Origin: Clostridiales bacterium
Lineage (GTDB): Bacteria > Bacillota > Clostridia > Tissierellales > Sedimentibacteraceae
Direction of reading: 5' to 3'
NCBI GenBank assembly: GCA_003497505.1
Contig: DNNV01000305.1
Location: 1-5,453 of the forward strand
DNA length: 5,453 nucleotides
How positions within the stretch are numbered: position 1 is the stretch's first letter; each line of letters opens with the position of its first letter. Shown piece after piece: positions 1 through 5,453 of the stretch. The position numbers and the translations under genes are program-made. The notes under the pieces were generated by a model, which was given only the letters and a program-made list of their open reading frames with translations, was not told the DNA's origin and searched no databases.

Positions 1-1248
1 TCTGTCTTTCATTACGAATCTGCCGTTTATAACAGTGTCGTTTACCATTCTTCCTGTCATTCCAAACAATACATGACCAAACCAATTCTTTTCATTCATA
101 GGAGTAAGAGGATCGTAATCTATTGTAATTATATCCGCATACGCTCCTATGCTGAGCTTACCCAACTCTCTCCTGAAATATTTACCAAGTATTGCAGGAT
201 TATTCTCAAACTGCATTTTTTTCGTTTCTGCAAATCCCACTGTTGGATCGCACAAATGGTGGCTTTGAAGAATATTTGCAACCTTCATGGATTCAAACAT
301 GTCATTAGTATATGCATCTGTTCCCAACCCTACTCTCAATCCTTGACTAAGCATTGATACAACGGGAGGGCATCCTACAGCATTGTTCATATTTGATTCG
401 GGATTATGCACCACATTTGTATCCGTTTCCTTCAGTATCTCTATTTCTCTTTGATTTGTGTGAACACCGTGCACTGCTATAGTTCTTTCGCCTAAAATTT
501 CAAAATTATGGAGCCTCTCAACGACTCTTCTTCCATATTTTTTCAATGAGTCATACTGATCTTCAATGCCCTCTGCAACATGAATGTGGTATCCGTCATA
601 AATTCCCTCCATTGCCTCTTTAACCTTGTACATCGTTTCGTTTGACAATGTAAAGGAAGCATGAAGACCAAAAAGCGCTTTTACCATATCATCATTGTCA
701 TCTTTCAAACAGGCATTTATAAAATCTACATTTTCCTTTATTTCCTTAAGGGCTGTTTCCTTTCCGTCCCTGTCAGATACCTCATAGCAAAGTGATGTCC
801 TCATACCCAGCTGTCTTGCAGCATCTGCGATAGTAAACAGACTTCCTTCCGCTGAATTAGGTCCCGAATGATGGTCTATAAGGGTTGTTACTCCGTTTTG
901 TATAGACTCTATATAAGTTGTCAGTGCATTAAGCTTCACATCCTCAAGCGTAAGCTTCCTGTCGAGGCTCCACCATAGATTTTCGAGAACTGTGAAAAAG
1001 TCGGTGGTTGGCCTGGAAACAGACATGCCTCGCGCATAGGCGCTGTATATATGGCTGTGGGCGCATATCATGCCCGGCATTATTACTCTGCCTTTTACAT
1101 CCGTAAACTCCTCCAGAGGGTATTTATTCCTTATATTATCACAATTTCCCACATCCTCAATAACATTGCCTACAACAAGAATTGCTCCGTTTTCAATATA
1201 ATTTTCGAATGAATCATTGGTAATAACCTTTCCGTTGCCTATAATCAT
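1..1248 (-). CDS. ssnA: Putative aminohydrolase SsnA (amidohydrolase superfamily), 3' end cut by the window
   Basis: The frame is open for 416 codons from the ATG to the left edge; the family is about 440-450 residues, so roughly 30 residues lie outside. It is a chlorohydrolase/cytosine-deaminase-like amidohydrolase with the metal-binding set intact: MPGMICAHSH gives H64 and H66, LHASFTLS gives H196, HIHVAEG gives H221 and H223, HNPESNMNN gives H281, and GTDAYTNDMFE gives D311. IDHHSG at 124-129 and the late FGMTGRMVNDTVINGR stretch are also typical of SsnA, whose E. coli homologue shows the same landmarks in the same order. Such enzymes deaminate or ring-open nitrogen heterocycles such as purine-derived compounds; the precise substrate of SsnA is not settled. 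E. coli SsnA was first noted for an effect on stationary-phase viability. It follows carbamate kinase after 15 nt in the same operon. No truncation or frameshift is seen inside the window. Confidence 0.93.
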   Translation of the reverse strand, partial: MIIGNGKVITNDSFENYIENGAILVVGNVIEDVGNCDNIRNKYPLEEFTDVKGRVIMPGMICAHSHIYSAYARGMSVSRPTTDFFTVLENLWWSLDRKLTLEDVKLNALTTYIESIQNGVTTLIDHHSGPNSAEGSLFTIADAARQLGMRTSLCYEVSDRDGKETALKEIKENVDFINACLKDDNDDMVKALFGLHASFTLSNETMYKVKEAMEGIYDGYHIHVAEGIEDQYDSLKKYGRRVVERLHNFEILGERTIAVHGVHTNQREIEILKETDTNVVHNPESNMNNAVGCPPVVSMLSQGLRVGLGTDAYTNDMFESMKVANILQSHHLCDPTVGFAETKKMQFENNPAILGKYFRRELGKLSIGAYADIITIDYDPLTPMNEKNWFGHVLFGMTGRMVNDTVINGRFVMKDR

Positions 1249-1254
1249 CGCATG

Positions 1255-1260
1255 CTCCTT
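1255..1260 (-). promoter_or_regulatory. Ribosome binding site of ssnA (decides the start)
   Basis: AAGGAG lies 6 nt before the ATG at 1248, inside the 15-nt gap after the carbamate kinase stop. A nearer ATG at 1253 is out of frame and meets TGA after one further codon, so 1248 is the start. Confidence 0.85.
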
Positions 1261-1263
1261 AAC

Positions 1264-2196
1264 CTATGAATGTATCCATGTTCCGGTCCTGCCTGCCAGT
1301 CCGTCAGCTGCCTTTTCAAGTGATGTTATAAGCGCCTTTCTACCTGGTTTTGAAGCTGCGAATGCCATTGCTGCCCTGACCTTCGGAAGCATTGAGCCTT
1401 CTGCAAATTCCTTATCTGCAATATATTTTTCGACCTGCTCCATATTCAGATCGGACAACCATTCCTGCTCAGGCTTTCCGAATTTAATTGCAACCTTCTC
1501 AACGGCAGTCAGAACAACGAAGCTGTCCGCATCGATAAGCTGTGCCATCAATGAACTTGCAAAATCCTTGTCTATAACGGCACCCACACCTTTTAAGTTA
1601 TTGCCCTCCTTTACAACAGGTATTCCTCCACCTCCGCATGCGATAACGATTTCTCCGTCTTTCACTAATGCCTCTATTGTTTCAATTTCAACTATGTCCT
1701 TAGGCTTCGGAGAAGCGACAACTCTTCTGTATCCTCGGCCTGAATCCTCCACAACCACCATGCCCCTTGCCCGTGCCGTTTCAGCCTCCTGCTCAGTCAT
1801 AAATGGACCTATGGGCTTGGTTGGTCTTTCAAATGCAGGATCCTTTTCATCCACAACCACCTGTGTAATTATTGATGCAACCGATTTTTTTATTCCTCTG
1901 CCGAGCAGTTCCTCACGCAGTGCATTTTGCAGGTCATAGCCTATATATGCCTGACTCATTGCCACGCACATGGACAAAGGCATAAACGGAAATTTAGGGT
2001 CAACTTTACCATATTCGGTAAATGCATTGTTTATCATTCCCACCTGAGGTCCGTTTCCGTGTGCAACAATAACATCATGCCCTGCCTCAACAAGGTCAGC
2101 AATTGCTTTTGAGGTGTGCTTTACGGCCTCCATCTGCTCTGCCAGTGTATTACCGAGAGCATTTCCGCCCAATGCTATTACTATTTTCTTGTTCAT
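1264..2196 (-). CDS. arcC: Carbamate kinase (ArcC/YqeA type)
   Basis: This 310-residue protein has the usual length of carbamate kinase and belongs to the amino acid kinase fold. It catalyses carbamoyl phosphate + ADP to ATP + carbamate, which breaks down to ammonia and CO2. Motifs run in family order: the phosphate-binding ALGGNAL at 8-14, HGNGPQVG at 46-53, AMSQAYIGY at 79-87, PTKPIGPF at 125-132, RRVVASPKP at 157-165, ACGGGGIPV at 186-194 and the lysine-bearing AVIDKD at 206-211. No inactivating change is visible. It starts 52 nt after the ygfK-like gene and ends 15 nt before ssnA. No arginine deiminase or ornithine carbamoyltransferase gene is visible in the window, so its job here is more likely the yqeA-type role: drawing ATP from carbamoyl phosphate made by the carbamoyltransferase of the same operon. 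The enzyme assignment is very safe; the source of its substrate is inferred from context. Confidence 0.96.
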   Translation of the reverse strand: MNKKIVIALGGNALGNTLAEQMEAVKHTSKAIADLVEAGHDVIVAHGNGPQVGMINNAFTEYGKVDPKFPFMPLSMCVAMSQAYIGYDLQNALREELLGRGIKKSVASIITQVVVDEKDPAFERPTKPIGPFMTEQEAETARARGMVVVEDSGRGYRRVVASPKPKDIVEIETIEALVKDGEIVIACGGGGIPVVKEGNNLKGVGAVIDKDFASSLMAQLIDADSFVVLTAVEKVAIKFGKPEQEWLSDLNMEQVEKYIADKEFAEGSMLPKVRAAMAFAASKPGRKALITSLEKAADGLAGRTGTWIHS

Positions 2197-2202
2197 ATAC
2201 AT

Positions 2203-2207
2203 CCTCC
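2203..2207 (-). promoter_or_regulatory. Ribosome binding site of the carbamate kinase gene (decides the start)
   Basis: GGAGG is followed by ATGTAT and then the ATG at 2196. Two earlier in-frame ATGs exist. The one at 2220 is upstream of the site and the one at 2202 directly abuts it, leaving no spacer. The ATG at 2196 has a 6-nt spacer and gives the canonical MNKKIVIALGGNAL N terminus. Confidence 0.85.
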
Positions 2208-2248
2208 ATTTATTTTTCACATTATTTAAGTGCTTAAGATACCGATTT

Positions 2249-3955
2249 TTATTGCATTAAATACGGATATTCCTTTATCATTGTTTCAAGTATATTTTCT
2301 ATTGATTTTCTGTCACCTGCCGGATTATCAAGGTCATAAACAAACTCTTTCTTGTCCTCACCTCTTAAAAGAAACTTTCTTTCCTCTATTTTAAGAATCC
2401 CCGCATTTTCAGAATCTTCAAATTCCGCCCTGTCGGCAAAGAGCGTCACTTTCTTAAGGTACGGAAAGCCTCCTCTTGTGCAGAAGGTATGGCAGTTATC
2501 GCATTCGTTGCATCTGTTTTCAATATGGACTATCTGATACGCGGCATCAAATCTGTCATCATAAACCCTCATATTGGCACGGTTAGGACATACGTCAACA
2601 CATATTCCGCAGTTAACCTTGAAGCAGTCGTAAACAGGAAGTGTATCCTCAAGAAATCTTCCGTCTCCCTTGTTTTTATAGTCGCTGTTATTTCTGGCAC
2701 TTTCCGCAGCGTTTTTTACAGCTTCGGCGTTTAAATTTCCTATTTCAATTTGCTCTGATAAAACTTTATCCATCAGTGATTTAATATTTTTGTATCCTCC
2801 CGGCTTAAGAAGCAGTGTGGATACTGTAAGAGGAGAAATTCCCGTCTTGAGAACGTCTGTAACATTGTTCTTGTCTATTCCGCCGGACAGGGACATATGA
2901 ATATCCCCATTAAGTACTTCGGCGAACATGGCTGCAACGCCCATAGCTATTGGGTACAATGGTTTTCCCGACAAGTACATGCTTTCACCCGGGAGAATTT
3001 TTCTCGAATTATATACAGGCAATGTGTTCGTCAGCTTTATTCCCACAAACACTCCGTTTTCTTTTCCAAGTCTTTTTAATTCTTTGACTATGTCAACAGC
3101 CATGTCAAATTTCAAATCATGCTCAAAGTCTTCTTTTCTTATTACTATATCAGTATACCCTAAATTATCCAGGATTTCTCTTACATTTTCATATCCTAAC
3201 AGTGTAGGGTTACATTTTATAAAGGTATTTATTTTCTTGTTTATTATTAAATACTTCACGATGTCGGTAATTTCTTCCGGTTTTGCCCCATGCATGGTAG
3301 ACAGTGTTACGGTATTTGTGATATTGGAAGAAATCGCGCCTATATCTTCAATCTTCAATCTTTTAAATTTGTTTACATTGTTTTTTAAAGCTCTTATACA
3401 TTCTTTAAATACTTCCGTTTCCCTTGCATCTTTTAAATTGTCTATGAAGTTTGTAATTTTTTCTGATTGTATTCCTTCAAGCGTATATCCGACACTTATA
3501 TTGAAAACAAAGTCCTTTATGTCGGATAATCCCAGTTCAATACCCATTGCCTGCAATAATACAGATCCCTTTATATATTCGGCCGCAGCCTCTTCTACCG
3601 TAAGCTCCGTTGACCATTCGACGTTGTACCCTACATTCTTAACATCAATGCAAGGCTTTTCAATCATGGACTGCATTTCTTTTCCGTCTATTATTTGGAC
3701 TGTCTTAAGCTCAAAAAATCTTGCCCCCGCCAGATAAGCAGCCAATAAATTCTGGGCCAATTGAGTGTGAGGTCCTGCGGCAGGTCCCACCGGATATCTC
3801 AAATATTCTCCGTTGAAACTGCTCCTGTAATTATCACTTACCTCTGTAAAGAAATCCTTTTTATCTATTTCAAGAATTCTTCCCTTTGTGTAATAATCCT
3901 GCAGGCAGTCTTCAATAAGATATTCAAATGATAGAGATTTCATTGTATCGCTCAT
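2249..3955 (-). CDS. ygfK: Short YgfK-like flavin/iron-sulfur oxidoreductase lacking the internal GltD-like FAD/NAD(P)H domain
   Basis: This 568-residue protein resembles the two ends of YgfK, annotated as a putative selenate reductase subunit of about 1030 residues in E. coli. Residues 1 to about 430 match its dihydroorotate-dehydrogenase-like barrel: PVGPAAGPHTQLAQN at 55-69, RFFELKTVQI at 79-88, then VTLSTMHG, NPTLLGYENVREILD, KLTNTLPV, a GGI loop and LLKPGGY. Residues 436-500 match the C-terminal ferredoxin domain, with one cluster on C444, C449, C452 and C456 (followed by PNRAN) and a second on C482, C485, C488 and C492. The FAD/NAD(P)H glutamate-synthase-small-subunit-like domain normally lying between these parts is absent; no GxGxxG nucleotide motif appears anywhere. 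The frame is open throughout, so this is a genuine short form and not a frameshift. It probably passes electrons between a barrel-bound flavin and an external partner. Neighbours tie it to purine or ureide breakdown. The family match is firm; reaction and partner are unknown, and the selenate reductase label is inherited, not shown here. Confidence 0.88.
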   Translation of the reverse strand: MSDTMKSLSFEYLIEDCLQDYYTKGRILEIDKKDFFTEVSDNYRSSFNGEYLRYPVGPAAGPHTQLAQNLLAAYLAGARFFELKTVQIIDGKEMQSMIEKPCIDVKNVGYNVEWSTELTVEEAAAEYIKGSVLLQAMGIELGLSDIKDFVFNISVGYTLEGIQSEKITNFIDNLKDARETEVFKECIRALKNNVNKFKRLKIEDIGAISSNITNTVTLSTMHGAKPEEITDIVKYLIINKKINTFIKCNPTLLGYENVREILDNLGYTDIVIRKEDFEHDLKFDMAVDIVKELKRLGKENGVFVGIKLTNTLPVYNSRKILPGESMYLSGKPLYPIAMGVAAMFAEVLNGDIHMSLSGGIDKNNVTDVLKTGISPLTVSTLLLKPGGYKNIKSLMDKVLSEQIEIGNLNAEAVKNAAESARNNSDYKNKGDGRFLEDTLPVYDCFKVNCGICVDVCPNRANMRVYDDRFDAAYQIVHIENRCNECDNCHTFCTRGGFPYLKKVTLFADRAEFEDSENAGILKIEERKFLLRGEDKKEFVYDLDNPAGDRKSIENILETMIKEYPYLMQ

Positions 3956-3960
3956 ATTAA

Positions 3961-3966
3961 TCCTCT
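3961..3966 (-). promoter_or_regulatory. Ribosome binding site of the ygfK-like gene (decides the start)
   Basis: AGAGGA sits 5 nt before the ATG at 3955. The longer alternative, a GTG at 3976, lies at the foot of the intergenic hairpin and would swallow this site, so 3955 is chosen. Confidence 0.75.
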
Positions 3967-3977
3967 CATTCAGCACG

Positions 3978-4004
3978 GGCGGGGACGGATAAACCGTCCC
4001 TGCC
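3978..4004. repeat. GC-rich inverted repeat (hairpin) in the ygeY-ygfK gap
   Basis: On the plus strand GGCGGGGACGG (3978-3988), a 5-nt loop, and CCGTCCCTGCC (3994-4004) form an 11-bp stem with one G-T wobble. It can extend outward to 3975/4007 with a second wobble. On the minus strand, which is the transcribed one, the wobble becomes an A-C mismatch, but a 7-bp perfect core with three further pairs remains. The minus-strand hairpin is not followed by a U run, so it is not a standard terminator of ygeY; a run of six T at 4012-4017 follows it only on the plus strand, where no gene is read. It sits in AT-rich surroundings. It may protect or process the ygeY mRNA 3' end, lower downstream expression, or be a copy of a dispersed REP-like repeat. 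Confidence 0.75.
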
Positions 4005-4020
4005 TGTTAAATTTTTTAAT

Positions 4021-5340
4021 CTATTTGCCTTCTGTGTATATTGTTGGAAGTGCGGCATAAACTGCAGCGCATTTAACTAAGTCTTCCTTCCAGGTCTTTT
4101 CGTTAGGTGCATGAGCCTGTGCTTCTGCTCCCGGCCCAAAGCCTATAACAGGAATACCGTTGCGTCCCATGATTGAAACTCCGTTTGTAGAGAAGGTCCA
4201 TTTGTCAGTAAGAGGACGTCCTTTTCTCATTTCATCGGTTTCAGGTGAACCGCTGCGTATTGTCCCATAAAGATTTGTATATGCTTCTTCCGTTGCTTTC
4301 GTAACTTCGTGGTCTTCAGGAATTACCCAAGTCGGAAAGTAGCATTCGATAGGATATACTAAGCCTGTATAGCTTGGTCTGTCATAATCATACATGCTGA
4401 CAGTTGCATTGTATTTTTTAACCGCAGGAAGCTGGCGGATTTCTTCAAGACAGCTTTCCCATGTTTCGCCGGCAGTCATACGTCGGTCTAATGAAATTGA
4501 GCATGAATCTGCAACTGCACAGCGGCTTGGAGAAGTAAAGAATATCTGTGAAGTTGTAACCGTGCCTCTTCCTAAGAAACGTGCTTCTTTCCACTGCGGA
4601 TTGAATTTTTCATCCAGCATTTTCACAAGGCCTTTGATTTCCTTGCCATCAGCATCATCATTTTCATTGAGGTCTCTGATATTCATTAATATTTCTGCCA
4701 TTTTGTATATTGCATTGTCTCCTCTTTCCGGAGCTGAGCCGTGGCATGAAACCCCCTCAACATCAACTCGTATTTCCATACGACCTCTTTGTCCTCTGTA
4801 AATTCCACCATCCGTAGGCTCTGTGGAAACTACAAATTCAGGTCTGATTTTATCTTCGTTAATTATATACTGCCAGCAAAGCCCGTCACAGTCTTCTTCC
4901 TGAACTGAGCCAACTACAAGTGCAGTATACTTGTCGTTTAAAAGACCTAAGTCCTTCATTATTTTTGCTCCATACACCGATGAAACAATACCGCCCAACT
5001 GGTCAGAGGTACCGCGGCCGCCTATTTCAGTTTCAGATTCAAAACCTTCATATGGGTCAAACTGCCAGTTTGCTCTGTTTCCAATACCAACTGTGTCTAT
5101 ATGGGCATCAAAGCCTATTAGTGTCTTGCCTGTTCCCATATATCCCAGAACATTTCCCTGTGGGTCTATTTCTACCTTGTCAAAATTCAATGACCTCATT
5201 TCCTCGGCTATACGGTCAACTACGCCTTTTTCCTCGCTGCTTTCTCCCGGAATAGCAACTAAATCTCTCAAGAATTTAGTCATTGCTTTTTCATATCCCT
5301 GTGCTGCTTCTTTTATTTTATTAAAATCCAAGTTTGCCAT
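4021..5340 (-). CDS. ygeY: YgeY family M20 metallopeptidase-like hydrolase (selenium-metabolism/purine-cluster hydrolase)
   Basis: This is a 439-residue protein of the M20 peptidase/amidohydrolase family, cytosolic with no signal peptide, expected to hydrolyse an amide or ureide bond with two bound metal ions. The M20 signature is complete: AHIDTVG supplies H80 and D82, [11 protein letters not shown] supplies the bridging D113, QEED supplies the catalytic and metal glutamates E148/E149, STEPTDG supplies E174, and AQAHAPNEK near the C terminus supplies H410. The insert from about residue 190 to 310 is the usual dimerisation (lid) domain, starting near the [12 protein letters not shown] motif and including the DRRMTAGET stretch. 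YgeY is distinguished from ArgE, DapE and peptidase T by its overall sequence and by its neighbours. It is 12 nt downstream of the preceding gene and 65 nt upstream of the ygfK-like gene. Homologues belong to the anaerobic urate/purine degradation cluster. The true substrate is not established from sequence; a ureido or diaminopropionate-type intermediate is an inference from context. Confidence 0.93.
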   Translation of the reverse strand: MANLDFNKIKEAAQGYEKAMTKFLRDLVAIPGESSEEKGVVDRIAEEMRSLNFDKVEIDPQGNVLGYMGTGKTLIGFDAHIDTVGIGNRANWQFDPYEGFESETEIGGRGTSDQLGGIVSSVYGAKIMKDLGLLNDKYTALVVGSVQEEDCDGLCWQYIINEDKIRPEFVVSTEPTDGGIYRGQRGRMEIRVDVEGVSCHGSAPERGDNAIYKMAEILMNIRDLNENDDADGKEIKGLVKMLDEKFNPQWKEARFLGRGTVTTSQIFFTSPSRCAVADSCSISLDRRMTAGETWESCLEEIRQLPAVKKYNATVSMYDYDRPSYTGLVYPIECYFPTWVIPEDHEVTKATEEAYTNLYGTIRSGSPETDEMRKGRPLTDKWTFSTNGVSIMGRNGIPVIGFGPGAEAQAHAPNEKTWKEDLVKCAAVYAALPTIYTEGK

Positions 5341-5345
5341 GTCTT

Positions 5346-5350
5346 CCTCC
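5346..5350 (-). promoter_or_regulatory. Ribosome binding site of ygeY (decides the start)
   Basis: GGAGG lies 5 nt before the ATG at 5340. A longer reading starting at a TTG (5352) would place this Shine-Dalgarno sequence inside the coding region, so the ATG at 5340 is preferred. Confidence 0.85.
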
Positions 5351-5352
5351 AA

Positions 5353-5453
5353 TTATCTTTCTAATCGTGCCTTGTTTCTGTCAACTAATTTCTGCAATGT
5401 TTCTTCCGGGTTTTTAATTTTCTGCAAGAAAATCATTGATGCAATTATATATG
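5353..5453 (-). CDS. ygeW: C-terminal tail of upstream CDS, probably YgeW-type knotted carbamoyltransferase (5' end outside window)
   Basis: An open frame enters from the right edge and ends at a TAA (complement of 5353-5355), giving 32 visible residues. They begin YIIASMIFLQKIKNPEE and end in the basic stretch NKARLER. A hydrophobic helix followed by a short charged helix at the very C terminus fits aspartate/ornithine-type carbamoyltransferases, and from memory the YgeW family ends in a similar IIAAMIFL-like helix. The stop lies 12 nt before the ygeY start, so the two genes are clearly co-transcribed. YgeW-type proteins would convert a carbamoylated intermediate plus phosphate to carbamoyl phosphate, the substrate of the carbamate kinase encoded downstream. 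That the frame is coding is fairly safe from its operon position. The family assignment rests on a short tail plus context and could be wrong; no catalytic motif falls inside the window. Confidence 0.6.
   Translation of the reverse strand, partial: YIIASMIFLQKIKNPEETLQKLVDRNKARLER

Noticed and set aside
1217..1939. Long plus-strand open frame (240 codons) opposite carbamate kinase
   Set aside because: It is antisense to a clearly conserved carbamate kinase with all motifs intact. Its translation is a low-complexity Ser/Thr/Pro/Ala/Ile-rich product of the codon bias on the other strand, and it has no domain I recognise.
2226..2237. Small palindrome TTAAG-TG-CTTAA in the ygfK-arcC gap
   Set aside because: Five base pairs with a 2-nt loop in AT-rich DNA is expected by chance; no promoter elements or operator pattern accompany it.
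2249..2660. Frameshift or degraded remnant explanation for the short ygfK-like gene
   Set aside because: The frame is continuous, the junction joins two conserved segments precisely, both cluster cysteine sets are present, and a normal stop and spacing to the next gene follow. This looks like a functional short form, not a pseudogene.
2928..3737. Plus-strand open frame (269 codons) opposite the ygfK-like gene
   Set aside because: It is a shadow of the minus-strand gene: rich in Ser, Phe and Ile, no recognisable motif and no convincing ribosome binding site. The opposite strand carries conserved barrel motifs throughout.
3978..4017. Rho-independent terminator on the plus strand (hairpin plus T6 run)
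   Set aside because: No plus-strand gene ends here, and the T run begins 7 nt after the stem. On the transcribed minus strand no U run follows the hairpin, and the operon continues.
4394..4801. Plus-strand open frame opposite ygeY, and similar short ones at 73-357, 1927-2112, 2352-2537, 2489-2734, 2897-3079 and 4920-5255
   Set aside because: All are antisense to well-supported genes, have unremarkable composition and show no family resemblance.

Overview
The window is a stretch of one tightly packed operon read entirely from the minus strand. In transcription order (right to left) it holds: the last 32 codons of an upstream gene, probably the knotted carbamoyltransferase YgeW; ygeY (M20-family amidohydrolase); an unusually short ygfK-type flavin/iron-sulfur protein; a carbamate kinase (arcC/yqeA type); and ssnA (amidohydrolase-superfamily aminohydrolase), which runs off the left edge. 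Gaps between genes are 12, 65, 52 and 15 nt. Each complete or 5'-complete gene has a purine-rich ribosome binding site 5-6 nt upstream of its start. I see no promoter, terminator, tRNA, rRNA, CRISPR array or insertion sequence, so the transcript begins right of the window and continues past its left end.

The low G+C (roughly 40% by eye), AT-rich codon choice (many ATA, AAA, TTT), strong GGAGG-type Shine-Dalgarno sites and the gene set point to an anaerobic low-GC Firmicute (Clostridia or relatives). The species cannot be named from this sequence.

These families (YgeW, YgeY, YgfK, carbamate kinase, SsnA) recur together beside selenium-dependent molybdenum hydroxylases such as xanthine dehydrogenases. 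Published work on gut anaerobes links homologues of this cluster to anaerobic urate/purine breakdown. The inferred logic is that SsnA and YgeY hydrolyse ring or ureide intermediates, YgfK performs a redox step with electrons passed through its iron-sulfur clusters, the carbamoyltransferase releases carbamoyl phosphate by phosphorolysis, and carbamate kinase converts that to ATP, ammonia and CO2. Exact substrates are not readable from the sequence.

The most interesting feature is the YgfK-like protein. It has the N-terminal barrel domain and the C-terminal two-cluster ferredoxin domain but lacks the roughly 450-residue GltD-like FAD/NAD(P)H domain that sits between them in E. coli YgfK. The two retained parts are joined in one uninterrupted reading frame. 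A GC-rich hairpin in the ygeY-ygfK gap is the only notable non-coding structure.
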